A program made the translations under genes and the position numbers. The notes under the pieces are model-generated. The model was not told the origin of the DNA. It was given only the letters and a program-made list of their open reading frames with translations, and made no database searches. From NCBI GenBank assembly GCA_024364805.1, contig CM044517.1, positions 33,119,164 through 33,149,385 on the forward strand: 30,222 bases of DNA. The letters are read 5' to 3'. This document shows positions 20,440-30,192 of this stretch, piece after piece. The DNA comes from Euprymna scolopes. Taxonomy: Eukaryota; Mollusca; Cephalopoda; Sepiida; Sepiolidae. Positions within the stretch are counted from its first letter, which is position 1, and the number at the start of each line of letters is the position of its first letter.

Positions 20440-20590
20440 TAAGAGGTGACGATGGCTAAGTGATTAATGATAGAAACTAAGCCCATGCGTCTACAAGTTC
20501 AAATCTAGTTCGTTCCATAGAAACACTTTCCCTTGGGGAGGCTGGAAACCTTCACGTGATCCCTCCTGTAGATACTCGATGTTTTTCTAG
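20440..20590 (+). repeat. Possible tRNA-derived SINE
   Basis: ATGGCTAAGTGATTAATG resembles a Pol III A box and AAGTTCAAATCT, about 45 bases later, a B box. The spacing fits a tRNA-related head. The following GGAGGCTGGAAACC and GATCCCTCCTGTAG stretch could be the body. No cloverleaf good enough for a functional tRNA, and no second copy here to confirm it. Confidence 0.35.
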
Positions 20591-20929
20591 AAAGAATTCC
20601 AACTAAAAAGATACCGAGGAAATGAATACCAACAATAGAATAATCCGATCCATACGAAATGAATGAACAACAACAACAACAGTAAAGACGACAACAAAGA
20701 AAAGTATAACTTAGTTAAGCGGTTCATGGTTGCGAAAACAATTGTCCCCAACTGCTTTACGTATTCGAGATTGGAAAAGTGGGGAATGCTTAAACGATTA
20801 TAAATGCAACATAAAGAAGCCAAGTGTTTGTCTCGGACGGGAAACCTTAGTCTCAGAGAACTAAAGAAAGTACCTGAAGTAAAAAAAAAAAAAAAAGTAT
20901 ATACCAATACCCCGTGACGGATTTCTCTT
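20591..20929. other. Unassigned DNA with a 16-base A run
   Basis: No gene visible. A poly(A) run occupies 20881-20896 and could be the tail of an unrecognised plus-strand retrocopy. Confidence 0.4.
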
Positions 20930-21150
20930 ATTTATTTATATAAATAAAACAGCAGATATATGTATGCATGTGAGCTTGCATGAAAATATTTAACCGATAA
21001 ACTATTTAACTACTGGTCAAATAACACTAAGGATGGTTTATAACGATCATTTTTTTGTTTAGAAAATAGAATAACGTGTAAAGAAATATGTCGGCAAGTT
21101 GAAATAGATCGCTAAATGTTGTGGTTTCGATTCTAGCTGATGGTACCGTG
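20930..21150 (+). repeat. Rpt1 copy 2, first part
   Basis: Shares AATATTTAACCGATAAACT, TAACTACTGGTCA, AAGGATGGTTTATA, AAATATGTCGGCAAGTT and GGTTTCGATTCTAGCTGATGG with copy 1 (2235-2640). The order is conserved. Confidence 0.7.
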
Positions 21151-21154
21151 TTAT

Positions 21155-21850
21155 ATAGGGGTTTCATTGAGAGAGATGCTTTTTCTTAGTGAGAGAGAGA
21201 GGCTTAGAAAGAGTCTTATTACAGTGAGGGATGTTGAAAGACTCCGAGAGAGTGATTGTTCGTTTATAAGAGACTTAGAGAGATATGTTGGAAGAGACTT
21301 AGATAGATTGTTCATGTTATAATTCTTATATATTAAAATGTTCTTTCATAGATCTTCAAAGTTTCACATTTTTTCTTGAAGTGACGTCTCGCTCCTAGAC
21401 GCCTGGCTGTCTCTCTCCGAGTTTTCTCACTGACTGTCTTCTAACTAAAGTTTTTCTCTATCCCTCGAACTTTCTATTTTCCGTGACGTACTACAAATGT
21501 TAAAACATGTGCATTCTTTCACGTGTCCTGGACATACGTGTCCAAAACTTTTCCTATTTCTACAAAAGGAATTTTAAGCTATTTTTCCAATATTTAAAAA
21601 CATTATCTTATAAGCGGCATTCTTTCAATTTAAAATTTCATAATAAACTTGACAGCTAACATTCTTTCCTTGAAATATTTATCTATATTTTAAACAAATG
21701 TTTATTTTACATTTTTAAATTCTCACACGTAATCTATTTCTAAACTAGATTACGAGGTTCGAATTCCGCCTATGCTTTTTCATTTTCATTTAAAACTAAA
21801 TTCTCCATTTTTATACTTACATGAAAAGGGGACAGCCCTTATGTAACAAC
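21155..21850. other. Segment present in Rpt1 copy 2 but absent from copy 1
   Basis: About 690 bases separate blocks that adjoin each other in copy 1. It begins with a purine-rich GAGAGA stretch (to about 21310), then AT-rich sequence. Either an insertion here or a deletion in copy 1. No coding domain. An 8-bp hairpin (GTAATCTA/TAGATTAC) followed by GGTTCGAATTCC at about 21730-21770 is vaguely tRNA-like. Confidence 0.45.
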
Positions 21851-21859
21851 CGATGTCAT

Positions 21860-21953
21860 TTTCTTTTTTTTTTAACTTTGAAATTAGTACTATATAAATA
21901 ATATTCAATTGCCTCCGTGATGATGAGTACGAAATCTGCATAAATTAAAATAT
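21860..21953 (+). repeat. Rpt1 copy 2, second part, with the empty LINE A site
   Basis: TTTTTTTTTAACTTTGAAATTAG, TATATAAATAATATTCAATT and CTGCATAAATTAAAATAT match the two sides of LINE A joined together. Copy 2 is therefore the unoccupied form of the LINE A target. Confidence 0.8.
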
Positions 21954-22143
21954 GTTCCGTCTGCCTGCTTCCCACCTGACTACAACTTGGATGTCTTCAA
22001 GTCCAACGTTAACAAATTCCTAATGAACTGCCCCATTAAGTAAACACTTCATCAAATCTCCACACTAACGTAATGTACTTGCAATAACCCTTATCCCTGA
22101 ATGGCTTCCGGGTCTTGATAAGTGGTGACCACTGTGTAAAAAA
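21954..22143 (+). mobile_element. LINE fragment C, 3' end of about 190 bp
   Basis: Starts CTGCCTGCTTCCCACC and encodes in part YNLDVF, KSNVNKFLMNCPIK and a stop, matching YNMVVFKSNVNKFLMSRSI of LINE B. The 3' end TTGATAAGTGGTGACC...GTGTAAAAAAA parallels the tails of A and B. Target duplication AAAATAT (21947-21953 and 22141-22147). A severely 5'-truncated insertion of a sister family. Confidence 0.85.
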
Positions 22144-22147
22144 ATAT

Positions 22148-22610
22148 ATATATTTAAGTGTAATTTGCGACCGGAAAAACCGATTGCTCCATTGAGTAGT
22201 TAATAAAATGTCGACTTACCTTAGAACAATACGTCACTTTGCATCACTTCCGAAAAGGGAAATCTGCTATGGGTATTATCGTAAATTAAAGCGCAATGGT
22301 TAATTCTTTGTGAACCAATCATTAATGTCTTTATTGGTGCAAGAGATAAGTATCCTGAACGGTCAAGCAGTTGGTGTTCAGCGTCGATGTGTTTTTCTTA
22401 TGGTATCGCAACGAGTCCTAGCCGGTGAGCGTAGAAGGCGTAAAGCGACTAGTAACTTTCGATTACCGCTGCCTGCGTCGCATCTTCTCTGACAATAGCA
22501 CTTCGTCTCAAACAACGCAGAATATTTTCTACTACAAAATTCATTCCCTTTGACAAGTCATCAATATATAGATATACACGGCACAATCCCGGTGACACAT
22601 CGTATAAAAA
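22148..22610. other. Rpt1 right edge, then unassigned DNA
   Basis: ATTTAAGTGTAATTT continues Rpt1 for a short distance. The moderately GC-rich sequence after it (22160-22500) has a 60-codon frame without recognisable features. It may be a dispersed repeat but no second copy is in the window. Confidence 0.4.
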
Positions 22611-22619
22611 AAAGTCTTT

Positions 22620-22674
<55 letters not shown>
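22620..22674. repeat. (TTG)n microsatellite
   Basis: Eighteen perfect TTG units followed by a T-rich tail. Explains the valine run seen in translation. Confidence 0.97.
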
Positions 22675-22676
<2 letters not shown>

Positions 22677-23447
22677 TTGTTTGTTTTTTTTATGTTTTTC
22701 TATTTTTAAGTAAATTTTTTGGTCACATTCTTTGGTCCCTTTTGTTTTGAAAAAAAGATATTTTTTTAAAATATTAACCCATATATATCAAATAATAATT
22801 CATAATTACTGATTTGATGATCTTGAAAAATAAATGGATATGCGAAGTTAAAATTTAAAAAAAAACAAATAAGACCTTCTTTCATTTGCGCATTTTGTTC
22901 ATACGTCACATTAATAAAATAGCCGATTCCCTGCATTGCTATAGCCTTCTTTTACTTCTCCATATCTATTTACCAGCAATGCTTCTAACCCAGTGGCTAG
23001 CTAATTTCCGAATCGCCTCCTCGACTTCCTGTTACAAACTAACTCGTTATTCTGATTTCTCCTAGCTTATGTGTTTCTTGCGTCAGCCAGAGTGGGCAAT
23101 CCTGTTTGTCAAGTACGCAACGTCGATGTGTACTAAACCAACTTCCAAACTTTCTTTTTTTATTCTTTTCCTCTATTCACAACTTTTTTTCCTTGCGACA
23201 AAATTCCTCAGTTAAATATTTAAAATAAATATTTTAACTAACGATCTTGTCTTTTAAAAAACATTCTGGATACGTTTTTAATCTAAATAATTTAAGAAAT
23301 TATCATAATAATTGTTCTGACCCTTGGGACTGCCCGCCACAACATAACAGAGATACTACGCTATGATCAAAGCCAAAGAGTAACCACATAACATTTAGGT
23401 GAGTGCCATGTGTACGACTAGTTCCTGGTAGGTACAGTTTTTAGTGT

Positions 23448-23448
<1 letters not shown>
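22675..23448. other. AT-rich DNA without visible gene
   Basis: No coding frame, element end or RNA gene could be supported. Confidence 0.5.

Positions 23449-23521
<73 letters not shown>
23449..23521. repeat. Compound (CA)n(TA)n microsatellite
   Basis: About 17 CA units followed directly by about 19 TA units, then an AG-rich stretch to 23590. Confidence 0.97.
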
Positions 23522-23523
<2 letters not shown>

Positions 23524-24330
23524 GTGTGCATGTATATAGAGAGGGGGGATATAGAGAGACAAAGAGAAAGAGAGGGACAAAAGGGGAGATAATCCATTAT
23601 GTTTATAAGATAAACCTATGCATTCTTGTGTAGGAATTTAAAGTGTGTTTCTCGGCTAAAAATAATGACTTTTTCACATTTGACAAATTGTACATCTCGC
23701 AGGCTTATGGAAAAACGTCATCATTTAAATGTTAAGGTTTCGAGCGGTCTTCCACTCTTTATCAAAAAATATATATTTCCTGATAAAATTTGAATGAATA
23801 TAGAATGTAATGAAAAATGAAAATGTAAATGAGACGTTTTCAACTTTGTGAAACGTTCAATCTTTGTTTAAACGTACAAATCGTTCCAAATTAACTTGTA
23901 TTTTTTCACATGAAACCACGCAATCCATATCGTTGTGAATTACCTTTTAAAGCAAATGGTTCTGTCAAATAAGATTTATTTCAAACAACATATTTTCGAG
24001 TTTGTAAGAAAAGCATAAAAACGTTAAAAACACCGATATTACAGTTCAGACCTTTTTTGCGTGTCCTTTATTTTAAAATTAATTTGTTTGGTTTCTATGG
24101 ACATATCTGGGCTGGAATTTTGGTGTCTCTTTAAACTTAGCCAAACATTTTAAACAAACATGTCATAAACTCTATAAATTCCTATCCACATATGCACGCA
24201 AACAGAAAGAAACAAAATCGATTATAAAACTCAATAGATATAAAACAAGACTGGACCTCAGTGTGGAATCTTGAATATATATAAATACTTTATAGACTGG
24301 GGAGAATTCTTGTATTGGAATAAAACTGCG
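23522..24330. other. AT-rich DNA without visible gene
   Basis: An AG-rich run to 23590, then unassigned sequence. Short self-complementary strings near 23835-23865 (GACGTTTTCAAC/GTGAAACGTTC) are not long enough to call an element. Confidence 0.45.
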
Positions 24331-24338
24331 TACTAGAG

Positions 24339-24802
24339 CAGCGATTTCCAATCCTTTTGGTAATCGCGACCCTTTACCTAAAGGCTTGAAACCCATGCAA
24401 CCTCCTACTTAGGGCGTACTATCAGTAGTTTCATTTTCTTTATATATTTTATGAAGAAAAGGAAATCAAACATCTAAAAACATTCATATAATTTTTATTA
24501 CTAAATTAAAGCACATTATTTCGACCTGAATTCATGAAAAAACAACATATATCTCGTAAAACAATATTATCATAGCTTTGAAAAGCAATCCAGCCCTGCT
24601 AGTGAGATGTCTTATGTCGCTGGTGTGCCGTAGCACACATTTTACTTTACACCAAAATAAAAGGAAATGTAAGAGCTTTAACAAAGGTAATTAATGAAGT
24701 TAAACTAATATTATCCAAAGTTATTTCTAACAAGGCTACACGCTCTCCTACGAATGCATCGTGACTCTCAGGAGGTAGCGATCCACTGGTTGGGAATCCT
24801 TA
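24339..24802. mobile_element. hAT-type MITE, 464 bp
   Basis: The left end CAGCGATTTCCAATCC and the right end (other strand TAAGGATTCCCAACC) are imperfect inverted repeats of the familiar hAT form (CAG.GGTTCCCAACC). The next bases also pair: GGTAATCGCGACC against GTGGATCGCTACC. Flanking 8-bp duplications TACTAGAG (24331-24338) and TACTAGAC (24803-24810) differ by one base, as hAT integration predicts. No transposase remains. It is probably old, judging from the end divergence. Confidence 0.9.
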
Positions 24803-24970
24803 TACTAGACGAACCAGTTGTCTCTAAGAGTAATTCATGACAACATTAACGCGCACGTGTTATTTTGGCTTTTAAGACAACGGTAATCGGTAAAAGATTT
24901 CGCGTAAACTAACTTTCGAGTTAAGACAATTTTAGTTTCTCTTAACAGATTCGATTTTATTAATTTTTAG

Positions 24971-25345
24971 TCGATCTCGATCTCGATGCATCCGTTCAGT
25001 CTCGAAAGACAAAGGATACCCCCTGTAGGGGTAGCTGCGCGTGAAATTGTGAGGCAAGGGGTTGCGCAATCACCAACCACACCTCTCCTGAATCGGCAGT
25101 TCGAGTTCAGTGGCAAGAATCTCAGGACGACTGGTAACAATGCCGACATAAGCGGGGAGCACATACAACACCTAGTAGTCCCAAATGGCCACCCATTTAG
25201 TACTGACCAGGTTCAACGTTGCTTAACTTCGGTGATCCAGCGGGAACCGGTGTGTCAACGTGATTATGCAGCATTAGTCAATTTATTAACGTCAAATGGA
25301 TTTTCAATAGGCAACAATTTCCATGTTTCACAGGCAAGCAAATAA
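24971..25345 (+). CDS. Candidate 3'-terminal exon, unknown protein
   Basis: After an acceptor-like TTTATTAATTTTTAG (ending 24970) the frame is open for 124 codons, SISISMHPFSLERQRIPP to FHVSQASK, with a stop at 25343. An AATAAA signal overlaps the stop. The first ATG is at 24986. The stretch is distinctly richer in GC than its surroundings, and codon use looks ordinary. No membrane segment, zinc knuckle or repeat. I do not recognise the family; parts such as DYAALVNLLTSNGFSIG could be a small helical domain. It might equally be a single-exon retrocopy piece or a transposon fragment, since nothing upstream in the window is a clear partner exon. Confidence 0.35.
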   Translation, partial: SISISMHPFSLERQRIPPVGVAAREIVRQGVAQSPTTPLLNRQFEFSGKNLRTTGNNADISGEHIQHLVVPNGHPFSTDQVQRCLTSVIQREPVCQRDYAALVNLLTSNGFSIGNNFHVSQASK

Positions 25346-25390
25346 AAGGAAAGAAAAGTATATATCAAACTAAAAACACACGAAACACTA

Positions 25391-25771
25391 TTATTCTTAT
25401 CTTGGTTGTTTTGTTTTTACAACGTTTCGGCCGACGTAACCTCCGACCATCTTAAGGTGCATTCACGCTGGATTTTATTGGTGAATTGTGAAAAAATGTT
25501 TGCTTTATTTGCTTTCCCAACGAACACAGCCATTAGAAATTTAAAACGCAAATAGCGCCAAGTCTTTTTTTTTTTTTTTTTTTTTTTAATAAATTCGGGT
25601 CCATTCCGCATTTTTGATATGAATATTTTGGACGTGAGAATTTATAATTATTTTTCTTATTATTTGAACTACACTAATAAACATCCAGTGTAAATGCGCC
25701 TGAAGATGGCCGGAGGTTACATCGGCCGAAACGTTGTGAAAAAGAAAAGAAAACAACCAAGATGAGAATAA
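25391..25771. mobile_element. Foldback MITE, 381 bp, with hammerhead-like arms
   Basis: Arms of about 90-105 bp at both ends are reverse complements (TTATTCTTATCTTGGTTGTT, ACAACGTTTCGGCCGA, CCTCCG.CCATCTT, GCATT.AC.CTGGA). TA lies outside both ends (25389-25390, 25772-25773). The right arm reads CTGAAGA, T, GGCCG...CGGCC, GAAA, the layout of a hammerhead core (see finding). The centre has a 23-base T run (25565-25587). No coding capacity. Confidence 0.88.
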
Positions 25772-25773
25772 TA

Positions 25774-26082
25774 GCCCAAATAATACAAAAAATAATTATA
25801 AATCCTCATCTCAAAAGTATACATCATCACACACAAAAACAGTTGTTAACTCAATAACTTAATAACTTCTTAATAAGTACTACTGTCATCAAACTGGAGT
25901 TTCTTGGGAGTATTCTTACTTTCGCCTTTCTTTTCATTCTTTATTACTCCTTTTTTTATCAAATTAGTATTAATTGGTTTTAAAATTAAATTGAATTATT
26001 ACGTTATTATTTGCTCAAAATCTTTCTTAGATAAGAGAAAAATCCAGGTTGTCTTCTACGGTCGTACATTTAAATAATATGA
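25774..26082. other. AT-rich DNA without visible gene
   Basis: No feature could be supported between the MITE and LINE D. Confidence 0.5.
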
Positions 26083-27003
26083 TATAAATGCGGGAGTGCC
26101 TCAGGGATCTATCCTTGGACCTGTATTATTCCTAATATTCATAAATTACCTCCCTGGCAAAATTGTCTGTGAGATGGGTATATATGCTGATGGCACCACG
26201 CTCTATAACAGACACGACAGGAAAACAAATGAACACATATCTAAAGAAATGGCAGAAACACTAGAGGATGATCTCCAATCAGTAGTGGAATCGGGACAAA
26301 AAGGGATGGTCACATTCAATGCTGCCAAGACTAAACTTGTTTCCTTCAATAATTACAAAAACCCTTCTATACCACCAATAGCAATGGTCAAAGACTCTTT
26401 ATCTGAGAGTACATCTTTTAAACTCCTCGGCCTAACGTTCACAGGAAACATGAGTTGGAAAAATTACATTGAGAGTATTGCCAGTCCCGCTGCGAAAAAG
26501 GTAGGTTCTTTCTACCGTGCTAGAAAGCTACTAACGCCCGAAAGTATTCTGTACCTCTAAAAGGCCACCATCCGCCCACGTATGGAATATTGTTGTCATA
26601 TTTGGGCTGGTGCATCTGCTACTAGTCTCTCACTCCTAGACAAGGTTCAAAAGAGAGTCGCCAACCTAATAGGTCCTGAACTGTCATCCAAGCTTCAGCC
26701 TCTGTCCGATCAATGAAATGTAGCCTCCCTCTGCTTGTTCTACTAGTATTGTAACGGTGAATGCTCCGACGAACTGCAATCACTTGTACTCCCTCGACGT
26801 AATAACCCCCGACAAGCAGCAAAATCCCACCCCTTCACAGTTGAGATCCCTAGATGTAAGAGAGCCTTCTACTTCAGTAGTTTCTTCCCCAGAACCGCTA
26901 GACTTTGGAACACCCTGCCAGGTTCCTGCTTCCCCAACTGTACTGACATGCAGAAGTTCAAGTGTAACGTGAACCGACATCTTGCCGCCCAACTCCCCAC
27001 CTA
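26083..27003 (+). pseudogene. LINE D reverse transcriptase, C-terminal part, broken
   Basis: Palm blocks AGVPQGSILGPVLFLIFIN and IYADGTTLYN, where the catalytic YADD has become YADG, then MVTFNAAKTKLVSFN, LLGLTFTGNMSWKNYI and SILYL followed by a stop at 26558. The frame continues with IRPRMEYCCHIWAGAS and LLDKVQKRVANLIGPEL, then shifts near 26715. It ends with FFPRTARLWNTLPGSCFPNC and KFKCNVNRHLAAQLPT before a stop at 27001. Without its N-terminal half and with an altered active site it is dead. Confidence 0.88.
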
Positions 27004-27090
27004 GTGTAGCCTGTGTCCCTAATAGTAGCCCCCTACATCAAAGTTGCAATGTGCCTTGTTTTGGGTGAAAATGTAATTTTTAAAAAAATT
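26083..27090 (+). mobile_element. LINE D, CR1/L2-like, 5'-truncated
   Basis: Begins inside the reverse-transcriptase palm (INAGVPQGSILGP) and ends after a 3' UTR near GTAATTTTTAAAAAAA. It belongs to the same broad clade as A, B, C and E but to a different family; the nearest relative here is fragment E. Confidence 0.85.
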
Positions 27091-27560
27091 ATTTCATTTA
27101 AGCTTCTATTATTTTATCTAATTCCACAATTCCTAAGTAGGTGTATCCTTCTTTTCCAAACTCTTTTATACTTCCCTGAAGAGAATAGTTTGCACTAATT
27201 TTATATGCTCTAACGAAGCTTAAAATCAACATATAATGATATTAAACCTTATTTTTCGAAACCTTGCCAATTTTGATCCAAATCAATTACGTCATTTATT
27301 GTGAAAGAGAAAAAGTGAAAAGATTTTTTACATAATAAAATTGTTTTCTAACTTTGACCGGCGAATGACTAAAATAAAAAAAGAATAAGAGGAATAAAAA
27401 AAAGGGATAAATTAAATTCAATAAATAACTTTGGAATGTTCTTCTTGACTTGATTGTAACGACATAAAACCCTTTTCAAAATAGGTTTATATTTTGTTTG
27501 CCCGGAAAATTTGTTTTCGCAGAAATCATTGTTTTTATTGAAGTGCAGTTGTGAATCAAT
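27091..27560. other. AT-rich DNA without visible gene
   Basis: Nothing recognisable; A-rich runs at 27375-27410. Confidence 0.5.
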
Positions 27561-27566
27561 GAAATA

Positions 27567-27567
<1 letters not shown>

Positions 27568-27621
<54 letters not shown>

Positions 27622-27626
27622 ATAAA

Positions 27627-27669
<43 letters not shown>
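27568..27669. repeat. Palindromic (ATT)n-(AAT)n microsatellite
   Basis: About 17 ATT units (27568-27620) are followed after a 7-base spacer by about 14 AAT units (27628-27669). The two halves are reverse complements and could fold into a hairpin with a stem of about 40 bp. Confidence 0.95.
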
Positions 27670-27739
27670 TGTTGTCACATTCTGAATCTGGTTGTTATAA
27701 TTGCTGATATTATGCTAATAGGCGGGCCATAACGAATGA

Positions 27740-29800
27740 TCATAGTTTATCAGTATCGTCTCGGACCTCCAGTACTTTCCGTAAGATTCTGACGGTTCCC
27801 AACGAAACAATCCCATGAAGTACCCCAACATTGAGATAGTTTCCTATTTTGTCAATCCACTCCTTTTGTCACACTCTCCAGGGCTCCCATCACAACAATT
27901 CGACTTTCTGCAACTTGTATCTTCTTTTTCAAGTCTTGGTACGTTTTCCTCCAAATTCACATCAGCTGGTGTTGTCACTGATTATTGCTTTGCGTTTCTT
28001 TGTCGAACAAGATTAAATCTCGTTTCTTTGGTTCAATCGAATTAACACATCCCATATTGTTATCCCACCATAATTGCACATTACCACCCTCCACCCTTAC
28101 TTCTGGAAATTTCTTGTACAATTTTCTACTGCATTCTAATCCTACTTACCATGCTCAAAATAAACAACAATCGCGACAAGTTGCCCCCTGAAAACCCCTC
28201 TCTTCATATGAACTTCCCCAAGATCTTTGCCATTTGATGTCTATAAGACATTCCATTGTTCCATGCTTATTTCCAAGAAATTTAGCACATTCGTCCTTAT
28301 TCTAAATATGTTCATACATTTTTTAATGCAGTTATGTGATACCAGGTCATACGCTTTGCGGTAATTTATCTATGATATAGATAAATTTGTGAGTTTTATT
28401 TTACAATCCCGAAATATTGTTTTATCAAGAAGCAATTTATTTTTGGGTCCTCTACTACCTCGCTTCATCCTTTGCTCTATTAGATATTAGTAAATCGCAT
28501 CTGCCAAAATGCATGGCAGAAGTTTTCACATCAATGGAATAAAAGTGATGGGCCGATAGTTATCGACCGCAGTGCCCATTCTGGCAGACCACTCTTCCTG
28601 TTCGTTCATGCGTGATCTAATCAGAAATTACATGCAAGTTGTTAATTTTTTTATCCAATATATCTGAACACCATCTGATTTGGGAGCATTTCAATTTGGA
28701 ATTTTCCTGCATTGTTTTATTTTACCTTTTTTTTCTTGTTTATTTTCATCTCATCTTAAGTTTGCTTAAACTTTCTATTTCATTCTTCAAATATTTAAGC
28801 CACAGAGCACTTTCATTACGTTCCCTTTTTACACTTCAAATATCACTGGAAATATTTGTGCATTCTTCTGAATTCGGTATTTCATTTAAGCAATTTGACC
28901 TGTTTATTAAGTGCATCGTAGAATTTCCTCTGGCCCAAACCAAAACTACCCTATACTGTGTAAACTGTTCAGTTCTCGTTTCATATCTATCCACCTTTGA
29001 ACTTTTTGCTGCCATCCATTGCTTTATTTCCTCTAGGACTGTTTTTATTCCCTTTTTCTTTCCACCCTATACTTTTCAGTCAGTTATTTTATTTTCAGTG
29101 TCTTCTCCGCATCAAATTGTTCTTTCAATCTTCTTTCAAGCACGTTCATATAGTGTCTTAATTTCTTTATATTATTTCCTATTCTTCGTTTCCAACTTGT
29201 TCTATTTCTTTTCTGACGCCCACCTTTTTTGAATCTGGATTTTTTTTTTCTGTGATCTAAATACTTCTTGCTGCGATCAAATCATGTGTTTCTGTCATGG
29301 TTCTGAATTTCTCATTATTTCGTTTACTTTGTTGACTTGAACCTTCAGAGACTTTCTGTCTAGTTTCTTAAACAATCACTCTCACTTACCCATTTTCTCC
29401 CAGTACCTTGCTATCGTCGTTACCAATTACGTCCTCTCTAGTTTCCTTATTGTCATTCATTGTCGCTTTAGCCACAATTTCCACTTTATTTTCTGTTCTT
29501 TCTTCGTTGATCTTCAGGTCCCCTTTGTTTACTGCGTAATTCCCAATTACTTCTGCGTCAATCTGTCTTTTCAGTTCCGATAATCATAGATTGTTCTGTA
29601 TTGTTCTTGCCTGATTACACACGTACTGTTCTGTTGATTCAAATGTGTCTCATTCTCTCTATTCCTTAAACTTACGTTATTCGTATCTCCTAACAGCCTT
29701 CCTTTACAGCGGAAGAATTGTTTTTGAAGAAGCACCCCATGGTTACTTTATTACTCTCTTTACTCCACTTCATTTTAGCAGTTGCGGGATCTCGACTGGG
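27740..29800 (-). pseudogene. LINE F polyprotein, heavily broken, palm core deleted
   Basis: The frame changes many times and stops are frequent. Between GEVHMKRG.F.GNLSRLLF (about 28170-28210) and EPKKRDLILFDKETQ (about 27985-28030) the family normally has some 300 or more residues, including the (F/M)DD catalytic box; here the two blocks are only about 150 bases apart, so a large internal deletion has removed the catalytic centre. RDLILFDKE matches the start of the nuclease (PDIVVWDKE-type). No activity is possible. Confidence 0.75.
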
Positions 29801-29930
29801 TTGTCCCTGCGTCCGATCTCTTTGAGTTTCAGTCCCATTCACACCATTATTCTCAATACTTCGTTCCCAAGAAATTTAGTAAATTTTAGATTACACAAAC
29901 ATTGGTGCTTTTTCTTCTTTTTTTTATTTT
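27740..29930 (-). mobile_element. Degraded single-ORF LINE F, R2-like group
   Basis: A minus-strand LINE explains this whole T-rich region. From 5' to 3' (high to low coordinate): MKWSKESNKVTMGCFF near 29780, ARTIQNN and LKRQIDAEVIG, the Lys/Glu-rich linker KTVLEEIKQWMAAKSSKVD and RYETRTEQFTQYR (about 28965-29050), DNYRPITFIP (28541-28566), the RGSRGPKNKLLLDKTIFRDC block, FLEISMEQWN and GEVHMKRG, then C-terminal VVMGALESVTKGVD and RILRKVLEV (about 27761-27787). This is the order of a metazoan LINE group whose C terminus carries a PD-(D/E)XK-like nuclease. Clade naming is from memory. Confidence 0.8.
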
Positions 29931-29934
29931 AAGA

Positions 29935-30190
29935 CACCATCTCTAGAAAGCGGTGGTTTGAAATCAGAGTTGTCGTTCTTGATGATAGCTCTTATCGGAT
30001 TTTCGGGCACCATCTACCAAGAGCTGCTAGTTTGAAGGCGTCAGTGACTAAGCAACATGAGAAAGTCATGAATAAAACTAGATGGTTAGAGGCTATAGAT
30101 TTGAGCATGCTTTGTAAGTATTTTATATGGGAGTAAGAACTCCTCCCCACTTTCAAGCCCGGTAATATGACAAAAATTGACAACATCACC
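29935..30190. other. Unassigned DNA
   Basis: Upstream of LINE F in its own orientation. It could be the 5' leader of that element; no frame or motif is convincing. Confidence 0.4.
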
Positions 30191-30191
30191 A

Positions 30192-30192
<1 letters not shown>

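Noticed and set aside
21140-21322. Arg/Glu-rich 60-codon frame
   Set aside because: Low-complexity GAGAGA sequence; no domain or conservation visible.
21730-21790. tRNA-like stretch with GGTTCGAATTCC and an 8-bp hairpin
   Set aside because: No A box at the right distance and no acceptor stem; not enough for a tRNA or a firm SINE call.
28639-29232. 197-codon Phe/Leu/Ser-rich frame resembling a membrane protein
   Set aside because: It is antisense to LINE F, whose motifs are on the minus strand; the hydrophobic look comes from the T-rich strand.
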